From the NCBI GenBank assembly GCA_027365375.1, contig DAHXNM010000278.1, forward strand, positions 1 to 5,402: a stretch of DNA of 5,402 nt, written 5' to 3'. Shown piece by piece: positions 1-5,255 of the stretch (its first letter is position 1; each line of letters starts with the position of its first letter). The translations under genes were made by a program, and so were the position numbers. The notes beneath the pieces were generated by a model. It did no database searches. It was not told where the DNA came from and was given only the letters and a program-made list of their open reading frames with translations. The DNA is from Ferrimicrobium sp. (GTDB lineage: Bacteria; Actinomycetota; Acidimicrobiia; Acidimicrobiales; Acidimicrobiaceae).

Positions 1-1
1 G

Positions 2-103
2 CCCCGCCGTAACGGCCTAGGTTCTCCCTATGACCTAAGCGAGGTTAAACAAAGAATAAACCAGTTGCAAACACCAACCTACGCCGAGCCATCAGTGTCG
101 TGA
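2..103 (+). CDS. Possible 3' end of an unknown gene (partial)
   Basis: An open frame enters from the left edge and runs 33 codons to a TGA at 101-103. The translated tail contains GLGSPYDLSEVKQRINQLQ, which could form a short amphipathic helix, and ends TPTYAEPSVS. The other two plus-strand frames close within the first 20 bases. I do not recognise a family. If real, the gene would converge on the small membrane-protein gene that ends at 151, leaving only about 47 nt between them, and I see no strong terminator there. A 33-codon open frame can easily occur by chance, so this is tentative. Confidence 0.25.
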   Translation, partial: PRRNGLGSPYDLSEVKQRINQLQTPTYAEPSVS

Positions 104-150
104 TCGAATAGACGGACCAAGTCCAAGCAGATGTCGCTATCGTTCATTGC

Positions 151-333
151 TCAAGCAGCGGCATTTTTTCGCTTTGAGCGTCCACGTCGGATCAGGCCTA
201 CCAGCACGACGACGACCACAACGACAATGACGACCGTCGAGATCATGGAGATCAGCTTCAGCACAAAGGAGATCAAGGCGAAGGCGATGATCACCCCTAG
301 GACTCCCAACACTACCTTGATGATGTTGCTCAT
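151..333 (-). CDS. Small valine-rich membrane protein (60 aa)
   Basis: I do not recognise a family. Residues 4 to about 48 are almost wholly hydrophobic, enough for two short membrane helices with a break near ISMIS (28-32), or one long helix. The second half is nearly pure valine (TVVIVVVVVVVLVG, 33-46). The protein ends in a strongly basic tail, RRGRSKRKN, which by the positive-inside rule should be cytoplasmic. The ATG start is well supported by an AGGAGG Shine-Dalgarno at 339-344 with 5-nt spacing and a good promoter just upstream. It lies downstream of the ABC permease on the same strand, about 95 nt away, but has its own promoter, so it is probably an independent transcript. The function is unknown; a role in the membrane is all that can be said. 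An overlapping minus-strand frame (137-349) and a plus-strand frame (131-352) lack these signals. Confidence 0.8.
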   Translation of the reverse strand: MSNIIKVVLGVLGVIIAFALISFVLKLISMISTVVIVVVVVVVLVGLIRRGRSKRKNAAA

Positions 334-355
334 GGCAACCTCCTCTCACTAAGCC

Positions 356-384
356 ATTCTAGCGCGCCACAGCCCGTGGAACAA
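356..384 (-). promoter_or_regulatory. Promoter of the 60-aa membrane protein gene
   Basis: On the minus strand a -10 TAGAAT (356-361, five of six matches to TATAAT) lies 17 nt from a weaker -35 TTGTTC (379-384). The predicted transcript would start near 349, giving a leader of about 15 nt that contains the AGGAGG site at 339-344. The arrangement is compact and typical of a housekeeping sigma promoter. Confidence 0.6.
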
Positions 385-398
385 AGAAGGGCGCTTCT
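385..398 (-). terminator. Weak candidate terminator after the ABC operon
   Basis: On the minus strand AGAAG, loop CGCC, CTTCT form a 5-bp stem followed by TTGTT. It lies about 30 nt past the permease stop and overlaps the -35 region of the next promoter. The stem is short, so some read-through into the small membrane-protein gene is likely. Confidence 0.3.
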
Positions 399-428
399 CG
401 AAGTCCCATCTATCCGAACAGGCAACCA

Positions 429-1232
429 CTAGCTAGTAATATCGCGCTGAGAGAAGTTAAATACCGCAAGCAGGTAGAACACCGCCATCCACCCCAGCTG
501 CTCAAGAAGATCCTTATAGATGGGACCAGCGAGAATTGGGGATCGAAAAATGTTGATGAAAGACGACCAATAATTCGAAAGCAAGATCGGGCGAATCTTC
601 TCGAGCTGCGGAATAGCATCAAGCACCTCTGATGCAATCGCCACCGTCACGGCGATCGAGGTTGCCGCCAGTGAGGAGGAGGTAAAAGTAGAGACGGCGA
701 TACCGACCATAGTGACGGAGAAGATCGAAGCACCCACAACAACTGCAGCCAGCAGTGCCTCGCCGACTCCGTGCAGGAAAGAGATCGAAACCCCAGAGAG
801 GGTAACCACCTGATGATGAGGGAACAGGATAGCCCCAGCAACCAACCCTATCACAGCTATCATGAGGCTCAATGCAAGCGTGTACACCAAGGCCGCCACG
901 ATCTTGGCATGAATAATTCTCGCTCTTGGCACCCGACGGACCAGAAGATAACGCAAAGAACCGTTAGCAGCATCGCCGGCGACTGAGTCACCAGCAATGA
1001 TGGAGGCGGCGAGTGGAAGAATCAACGTCTCCATCGATGCAAGCGCAGCTAGCGGAAGAAAAACCGCATTCTGGGTGATCTCTGCGAAGAATGCGGGCCC
1101 ACCACCGTGGGATCCACCATGGCTGGCGAAACGAACAACTACCCCGAGGAGTATGGGAACTAGCGCAATTAATCCGAGGATAATCAGGTTGCGCGGCCTT
1201 CGAAACACCCGTTTTAGCTCCTCAACGAACAT
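429..1232 (-). CDS. ABC-2 type transporter permease
   Basis: This is the membrane half of an ABC exporter, 267 aa from the chosen ATG. Predicted helices lie near 15-34, 58-80, 111-136, 156-182, 186-205 and 245-260, the six expected of ABC-2 permeases. Family hallmarks are the cytoplasmic motif GD..AGDAANGSLRYLL (81-97) followed by R..PRARIIHAK (100-110), and the C-terminal F.QRDI ending. The first external loop carries a His/Gly-rich stretch, ASHGGSHGGG (36-45). The frame stays open upstream to 1319, but that would put 29 extra residues inside the ATPase gene. The ATG at 1232-1230 has GGTGAGGG (1238-1245) 5 nt upstream and gives the normal short basic N-terminus. It overlaps the ATPase stop by 11 nt, so the two genes are translationally coupled. 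The substrate is not evident from sequence. Confidence 0.9.
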   Translation of the reverse strand: MFVEELKRVFRRPRNLIILGLIALVPILLGVVVRFASHGGSHGGGPAFFAEITQNAVFLPLAALASMETLILPLAASIIAGDSVAGDAANGSLRYLLVRRVPRARIIHAKIVAALVYTLALSLMIAVIGLVAGAILFPHHQVVTLSGVSISFLHGVGEALLAAVVVGASIFSVTMVGIAVSTFTSSSLAATSIAVTVAIASEVLDAIPQLEKIRPILLSNYWSSFINIFRSPILAGPIYKDLLEQLGWMAVFYLLAVFNFSQRDITS

Positions 1233-2136
1233 CGAAACCCTCACCAACTTCAGCAATAAAGATCTCTTCAAGACTTGGAGTGAGCCAGGTAAACTCAGCG
1301 ATCTCGATACCATCGGCAATCATCGCGTGCAACAAACGGGGTCCCTCCTTCGGAGTCAGATCTGCGATCACCGCCGACCCATCTAACCTCGCTTGCGACC
1401 CAATAAACTCCATGATCCGTGCGACCGGAGTTCCCAAAATTTTCAGCTGCTGGGGGTAATCGTTTCGCAATTCATCGAGAGCCCCAGACTTCACCAAACG
1501 ACCTTGAGACATGAAGGCAACGTGCGAACAGATCTGCTCAGCTTCGGCGAGCAGGTGGGTAGAGATAAAGACGGTCTTGCCTTGCGCAGCCAACTCTCCA
1601 ATTAGACGGCGAACCTCGCGCATACCACTCGGATCGAGTCCATTGGTCGGCTCATCCAGGATATAGAGATCACGCTCGCCCAATAGTGCCTGAGCAATCC
1701 CGAGCCTCTGGCGCATTCCCAACGAGTAGCGCCCAACCGGCTTATCTACAACCATCTCAAGGCCAACCGCCTCTAGCGCATCTGCAATCAACTTGGGACG
1801 TCCCGAGCGACGGATTCCCTCTGCAGCCAAGAATCGATCCAGGTTCTGGCGAGCGCTGAGGTAGGGAACGTACCCGGGGCCTTCGATGAAGGCACCGACC
1901 CTGGGAAGAACCCTATGAAGCCGGGAGCTCTTCTGCTCGCCCAACAGAGAAAAACCACCGGCATCGGCGAAAATTAAACCAAGAACGATGCGTATGGTGG
2001 TGGTCTTGCCAGCCCCATTGGGGCCAAGGAAACCAAAAACAGCACCCTCGTTGACCGAAAAGGTCACCTCATCAACCGCTGTTTGACCACCGAAACGCTT
2101 AGTGAGGCCATCAGCCTCTATGATGGCAGCACTCAC
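1222..2136 (-). CDS. ABC transporter ATP-binding protein
   Basis: This is the cytoplasmic ATPase that powers the adjoining permease (304 aa). It has Walker A GPNGAGKTT (38-46), a Q-loop region FIEGPGYVPYLSARQNL (83-99) with Glu in place of the usual Gln, the signature YSLGMRQR (137-144), Walker B LYILDEP (157-163) with catalytic E162, D-loop GLDPSG (166-171) and switch H194. The Glu in the Q-loop and the SLGM signature are typical of the BcrA/CcmA-like exporter ATPases. Residues beyond about 220 form the C-terminal extension common in this group, ending with the SLEEIF motif. The start is a GTG 12 nt after the stop of the LolA-like gene, with no clear Shine-Dalgarno, so translation probably depends on coupling. 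All catalytic residues are intact. The exported substrate cannot be read from the sequence. Confidence 0.95.
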   Translation of the reverse strand: MSAAIIEADGLTKRFGGQTAVDEVTFSVNEGAVFGFLGPNGAGKTTTIRIVLGLIFADAGGFSLLGEQKSSRLHRVLPRVGAFIEGPGYVPYLSARQNLDRFLAAEGIRRSGRPKLIADALEAVGLEMVVDKPVGRYSLGMRQRLGIAQALLGERDLYILDEPTNGLDPSGMREVRRLIGELAAQGKTVFISTHLLAEAEQICSHVAFMSQGRLVKSGALDELRNDYPQQLKILGTPVARIMEFIGSQARLDGSAVIADLTPKEGPRLLHAMIADGIEIAEFTWLTPSLEEIFIAEVGEGFDVR

Positions 2137-2148
2137 CTAGCAGACAGA

Positions 2149-3210
2149 CTAGAACCCAAGCGCGCCAGCATCGCTCTCTAGCACTGAACTGCGCACAGCA
2201 CCGGCCAGAATCGACCCATTGGGCAAAACCAACATATTAACCAGCTCAGTGTGAATCAAGCTAGCCGTACCACCATTCGCGAGGGTCACAGGAGTCTCAA
2301 GATCACTGAGGGCTTTGGAGCCGAGCGAGCTCGATACTTTAGTCAAACTACCCTTTGGCAGCTCGACAACCGCCTGCCAGCTCGTTCCTAGTGTCACTGG
2401 CTTCGTAGGAGAGGTCATCGGCTGGAACATAGACTTAAGCTGACTCGCGGTAACCGTATTCACGCTGGCACCAACAGGAGGCGTAAAACTGAAGTTCGAC
2501 GAACTTGGGCTCGCGAAGGTGATGGACTGGTAACCCATCTGCAACACAGGTGTAGAGGAGTAGACCGAGTAGACCGAGACTCCTAGCACATGGTAATTCT
2601 TGGCATCCACAGAGATGCGAACAGAGGAGATCGATGATCCAGTCTGTCGCGGTACCAACGACAGCGTATAGGCGGCATGCCCAGCCACGTAGACATTGGA
2701 TCCAACCGTAAGCTGCGAAGTGGGAGAAAGCTGAGTCACGAGATTGTCAGCCATAACTGTCGGATTGACTCCCTGACTTAAGGTTTTCGACTGCGTTGTC
2801 GAACTAGCCACAAAGTGGGAGGCCTTAGATCCAGCTGAATCCCAGAGCCATGCCCCAGCACTGTTCACATATAGATCCCTCTCGGATTGGGCGTTAACCT
2901 CTTGCAGCCTGAGATTCGGACCCGCCCCTCGATAAACCATAAGCTGAGAGGTGCCCTCGGGCAACGCCACACTCTGCCCTACGCTCGATAGCAACGAAGC
3001 GTCTGAGCCAAGAATGTTGGATGTTATCTGGAGCTGTCCAGAGTATTGCACCGGAGCCGCACCCATGACCGCAGCTATGAGCTGCGAAGCTGACATCGGA
3101 CCCAACAGAGGCGTCTGAGCGTTAGTAAGCGCCGGCGTAAGCGACGCTGCACCCAAAGCCACCGCTGCACCAACCAACGGGATTCCAAACCTATACTTCC
3201 AGCGTGCCAC
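2149..3210 (-). CDS. Secreted LolA/RseB-like protein of an ABC operon
   Basis: A 353-aa exported protein. It has a signal peptide (basic ARWKYR, hydrophobic core 8-24, likely cleavage after LTNA at 31). There is no lipobox and no cysteine anywhere, so it should be soluble outside the membrane or tethered by an uncleaved signal. The mature part resembles the LolA/LppX/RseB fold as found in actinobacteria: a long Ser/Thr-rich beta-strand region with AWLWDSAGSKASHF (120-133), a VRISVDAKNYHVLGV strand (197-211), and a C-terminal block HTELVNMLVLPNGSILAGAV (320-339). Proteins of this type sit before an ABC ATPase and permease in many actinobacteria, as here. Likely roles are binding a lipid or lipoprotein handled by the exporter, or envelope sensing; both are inferred. 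Two GTG codons stand in tandem (3213 and 3210). AGGAGG (3216-3221) is 2 nt from the first and 5 nt from the second, so I chose the second. Confidence 0.82.
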   Translation of the reverse strand: MARWKYRFGIPLVGAAVALGAASLTPALTNAQTPLLGPMSASQLIAAVMGAAPVQYSGQLQITSNILGSDASLLSSVGQSVALPEGTSQLMVYRGAGPNLRLQEVNAQSERDLYVNSAGAWLWDSAGSKASHFVASSTTQSKTLSQGVNPTVMADNLVTQLSPTSQLTVGSNVYVAGHAAYTLSLVPRQTGSSISSVRISVDAKNYHVLGVSVYSVYSSTPVLQMGYQSITFASPSSSNFSFTPPVGASVNTVTASQLKSMFQPMTSPTKPVTLGTSWQAVVELPKGSLTKVSSSLGSKALSDLETPVTLANGGTASLIHTELVNMLVLPNGSILAGAVRSSVLESDAGALGF

Positions 3211-3215
3211 CACTG

Positions 3216-3221
3216 CCTCCT
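3216..3221 (-). promoter_or_regulatory. Shine-Dalgarno deciding the LolA-like start
   Basis: A perfect AGGAGG on the minus strand lies 2 nt before the first of two tandem GTG codons and 5 nt before the second. The spacing favours initiation at 3210 rather than 3213; the proteins differ by one residue. Confidence 0.75.
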
Positions 3222-3617
3222 TCCAATCTCAACAGCTCACCATCCGCTATCCACCCTCTGAACCGGATACCTAACCGACCTCACGATCACTCAGATGAGG
3301 ATGCCATACGCACTGAACGACTGCCACAGAGATTGACTTATGTTTTACTCTTTTGTCCAACTCTAACCGGGATAGCTGAAAATTGCTATAACGGATCCTG
3401 AATGAGCACTATTCCTTCGCAAACGCATGATCTGCCCTAGCGTGCCTCGCCACGCCCATCCTCCAACCCAGAAGTGCGAAGTTCTACAAGCCAAGAGTGA
3501 CCGGTGGCTTCAAGAATTGGCACCACTATACTGATCGTCCGAGGATGTCAGTTTCACCGCTTAACTCCCAGCATCGTAGGTGCCGATAAGGCTTTATGCC
3601 AATTTTTCATTACGGCA
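3222..3617. other. Divergent intergenic region without a gene
   Basis: This stretch separates the leftward LolA-ABC operon from the rightward sigma gene. I find no convincing coding frame. A plus-strand TTGACT (3333-3338) and a minus-strand TTGGAC (3355-3360) face each other as -35-like elements, but neither has a good -10 at 16-18 nt. The operon promoter probably lies here, but I cannot place it. A TGCTATAAC extended -10-like sequence (3385-3392, plus strand) leads only into a 12-codon frame. GCGTG...CACGC (3440-3455) is a minor 5-bp inverted repeat. Confidence 0.5.
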
Positions 3618-3646
3618 TTGAACATCTGGCGAAATTTTGATACGAT
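3618..3646 (+). promoter_or_regulatory. Promoter of the sigma factor gene
   Basis: The -35 TTGAAC (3618-3623) and -10 TACGAT (3641-3646) are separated by exactly 17 nt. TG at 3638-3639, one base before the -10, makes an extended -10 element. Transcription would start near 3653, giving a leader of about 94 nt. This is a standard housekeeping-type promoter, so the gene is probably read by the principal sigma factor. Confidence 0.65.
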
Positions 3647-3651
3647 AGTCT

Positions 3652-3679
3652 TGTGGTGTGCGTCTTTATAGACACCACA
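3652..3679 (+). repeat. Inverted repeat at the predicted 5' end of the sigma mRNA
   Basis: TGTGGTGT (3652-3659) and ACACCACA (3672-3679) are perfect 8-bp arms around a 12-nt loop containing TTTATA. The left arm coincides with the predicted transcription start, so the RNA would begin with a stem-loop. It could stabilise the mRNA, or the DNA dyad could be a regulator-binding site overlapping the start region. No T-tract follows, so it is not a terminator. Confidence 0.55.
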
Positions 3680-3746
3680 CACGAATGATAGTCGTTGGGT
3701 GCACGCAGGAGTTTATAAGCGCAAATATGAATGAGAAGAGATAGTG

Positions 3747-4658
3747 ATGGCTAACAAGCAAGCTACAACAGCAACCAGTGAGGCGCGGGGTCGTCGTCGT
3801 TCTGCGCAAGCCGTGGTCGATACGGCTTTGGCAGCGGCTGGCCTCGGTGCCGATTCGATTCGTCTTTTTTTAGATGACCTCGCAAAACATCCGCTCCCTT
3901 CCTCCGCCGAACAGGTCGAACTCGCTAAACGAGTGCGCGACGGCGATGAGGAGGCCAAGGTAGAGATGGTCGCGGCGAACTTGCGGCTGGTCGTCCACTG
4001 GGCGCGCCGGTATCAGGATCGCGGTGTGGAGCTATCTGACCTGATTCAGGAGGGGACCTTCGGTCTAATCCGTGCGGTAGAGAAATTTGACTGGCGCCGC
4101 GGCTTCAAGTTTTCAACCTACGCAACCTGGTGGGTTCGCCAATCGCTACAGAGAGCCGTGCACAACCACGGTCAAGCAATTCGGCTCCCAATGGAGGCTG
4201 CAGAGAGGTCACGACGCGTAGATAATGTGTCGCGCGAACTTGCCGCAGACCTTGGTCGTCCACCAACCGAAGATGAGATCGCAGTTGCCTCGAACCTTTC
4301 GCATTCACAGTTAGCCGACGTCCGTCATGCAGCTCGCGTTGTCGCAAGTCTTGACCAAGCGGTTGGCCCTGAGGGCGAAACGAGTCTTGGAGATCTCGTT
4401 GTAGGACCAGATACCTCGTTTGAGGACGACATCGATGATTCGATCTCGCGTGAGATGCTCCGCAAAGCGGTTGAGGAGCTCGACCAACTCGAGCGAGACG
4501 TCGTCACCTTGCGCTTTGGCCTGAATGGTGACCGCCCGGCCTCACTCGAAGCGACCGCCCGCATGTTGGGGATTGGCCCACGAAGAGCACGTCGGCTAGA
4601 GGCTTCAGCGCTAAGTCGGTTGGCAGATCACCCTGCACTTAAGACCTCGGCTGCATAG
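3747..4658 (+). CDS. RNA polymerase sigma factor, sigma-70 family, group 2-like
   Basis: This subunit directs RNA polymerase to promoters (303 aa, no region 1.1). A basic N-terminal tail is followed by region 1.2 (36-70), region 2 (71-148) with DLIQEG (98-103), region 3 (about 151-230, with SLGDL at 213-217) and region 4 (about 236-296). Promoter-melting aromatics are kept: F120, F122, Y125, W128 and W129. Specificity residues differ from E. coli sigma-70 by my alignment: T440 is Q135, H455 is E150, and in the -35 helix R584 is P278, E585 is R279 and Q589 is R283. ATG 3747 is preferred over GTG 3744; GAAGAG (3735-3740) gives a weak Shine-Dalgarno 6 nt upstream. The gene stands alone, with its own promoter and terminator and no adjacent anti-sigma gene. 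It is probably an alternative or stress/stationary-phase sigma rather than the essential one; that role is inference. Confidence 0.93.
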   Translation: MANKQATTATSEARGRRRSAQAVVDTALAAAGLGADSIRLFLDDLAKHPLPSSAEQVELAKRVRDGDEEAKVEMVAANLRLVVHWARRYQDRGVELSDLIQEGTFGLIRAVEKFDWRRGFKFSTYATWWVRQSLQRAVHNHGQAIRLPMEAAERSRRVDNVSRELAADLGRPPTEDEIAVASNLSHSQLADVRHAARVVASLDQAVGPEGETSLGDLVVGPDTSFEDDIDDSISREMLRKAVEELDQLERDVVTLRFGLNGDRPASLEATARMLGIGPRRARRLEASALSRLADHPALKTSAA

Positions 4659-4675
4659 CGCGTCAGAGTTGCTAT

Positions 4676-4690
4676 TGTGCTCAGAGCACA
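4676..4690. repeat. 15-bp palindrome between sigma stop and terminator
   Basis: TGTGCTC and GAGCACA are perfect 7-bp arms around a single A at 4683. As RNA, only the outer 5 bp could form a hairpin with a 5-nt loop. As DNA, it looks like a short symmetric protein-binding site. It lies 17 nt after the sigma stop and immediately before the terminator stem. Confidence 0.5.
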
Positions 4691-4693
4691 GCC

Positions 4694-4730
4694 AAAGAAG
4701 TCCGGCCCCTTTTGGAGGCCGGACTTCTTT
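4694..4730 (+). terminator. Strong intrinsic terminator of the sigma gene
   Basis: A perfect 14-bp stem (AAAGAAGTCCGGCC at 4694-4707 pairs with GGCCGGACTTCTTT at 4717-4730) encloses a short loop that can close further through CC/GG around TTTT. The 3' arm ends CTTCTTT and is followed by GTTGTCATT, so the U-rich tail is partly within the stem. Because the A-rich 5' arm gives U-rich RNA on the other strand, it may work in both directions. Confidence 0.88.
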
Positions 4731-4737
4731 GTTGTCA

Positions 4738-5246
4738 TTGAGACTCTGGTCTTGCGGCCGCAAAGATCTGTAAGCAGTGCCGATCTCCGCCAAAACAAGT
4801 TTGCTCAGAGAGATTCCATGGACCGCCGAGCACTTCTGCTCTATGCTTAGCGACAACCCAGGGACCTACGTCAGTCGCAACCACAACTAACAGCGTTCCG
4901 AAAGTAGCGAACATCCAAGCACAGCCTTCAGCAGTGGATCTCAAACTCTATTCGCATCGATATCCTCCGATAAGTCGATGCAAAAACCGCCCTTAGACTA
5001 CAGTCGACAAGGTAGCTGCCTTCGGAGGTCGCAGCCGCTGGCATTCTGAGTCAAGAGCTGCCGGTGTCACTTCCCAACACAGAAACAGTGCTAACTCTTT
5101 GACAAATGGCTAATCCTTCACCGGTGTGCTGTCAGCGTCTCCTGCGAGTTGCTCCACTCAGGCAACAGTCGACTGGCCCAAAGATGTAGCGCATCCTCTC
5201 TACGCTGGAGGAACGGAGCCTACGGCTTACAGGGCAACCAACTTGC
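4738..5246. other. Intergenic stretch without a convincing gene
   Basis: No frame here has convincing protein features. The longest minus-strand frame without overlap of known genes (4735-4944, 69 codons from a TTG) is rich in Cys and Trp and matches no family I know. The region does contain a strong hairpin with an embedded Shine-Dalgarno (4954-4981), a perfect but orphan plus-strand -35 (TTGACA, 5099-5104) and an 11-bp direct repeat at its right end. No tRNA or rRNA is visible. It may be a degraded gene, or hold a small RNA. Confidence 0.5.
4954..4981 (-). promoter_or_regulatory. Hairpin with Shine-Dalgarno loop and start codon in the stem
   Basis: On the minus strand GCATCGA (4981-4975), a CT bulge and TATC pair with GATA and TCGATGC (4960-4954): 11 bp with a 2-nt bulge. 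The four-base loop is GGAG, the core of a GGAGGA Shine-Dalgarno. An ATG (4957-4955) at the ideal 5-nt spacing lies in the 3' arm. The RNA would hide its own start site. The frame from this ATG closes after nine codons (MRIEFEIHC). The same dyad could instead be a DNA operator. Confidence 0.5.
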
Positions 5247-5255
5247 CTACGGCTT
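5218..5255. repeat. 11-bp direct repeat spanning the pseudouridine synthase stop
   Basis: GCCTACGGCTT occurs at 5218-5228 and again at 5245-5255, 27 nt apart start to start. The second copy contains the stop codon of the minus-strand gene. Each copy is itself a small dyad (GCC-TAC-GGC). Between them, GGCAA (5233-5237) and TTGCC (5243-5247) form a 5-bp hairpin just after the stop, which may be a weak terminator without a U-tract. Confidence 0.5.

Noticed and set aside
208..238. Trinucleotide-like tract considered as a microsatellite or non-coding repeat
   Set aside because: It is explained by GTN valine codons of the small membrane protein on the minus strand.
1233..1319. N-terminal extension of the permease to 1319
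   Set aside because: It would add 29 residues that lie inside the ATPase gene and lack a ribosome site. The ATG at 1232 has a good SD and gives the normal family N-terminus.
997..1386. 129-codon plus-strand frame across the permease/ATPase junction
   Set aside because: It is antisense to two clearly recognisable genes, and its translation has no family features.
3385..3440. Extended -10-like TGCTATAAC leading to a 12-codon frame
   Set aside because: There is no -35 at proper spacing, and the frame is too short and lacks a ribosome site.
3713..3958. 81-codon minus-strand frame over the start of the sigma gene
   Set aside because: Low-complexity Ser/Arg/Ala composition, antisense to a well-supported gene.
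5099..5104. Perfect -35 hexamer TTGACA on the plus strand
   Set aside because: No acceptable -10 lies 16-18 nt downstream, and any transcript would run antisense into the pseudouridine synthase gene.
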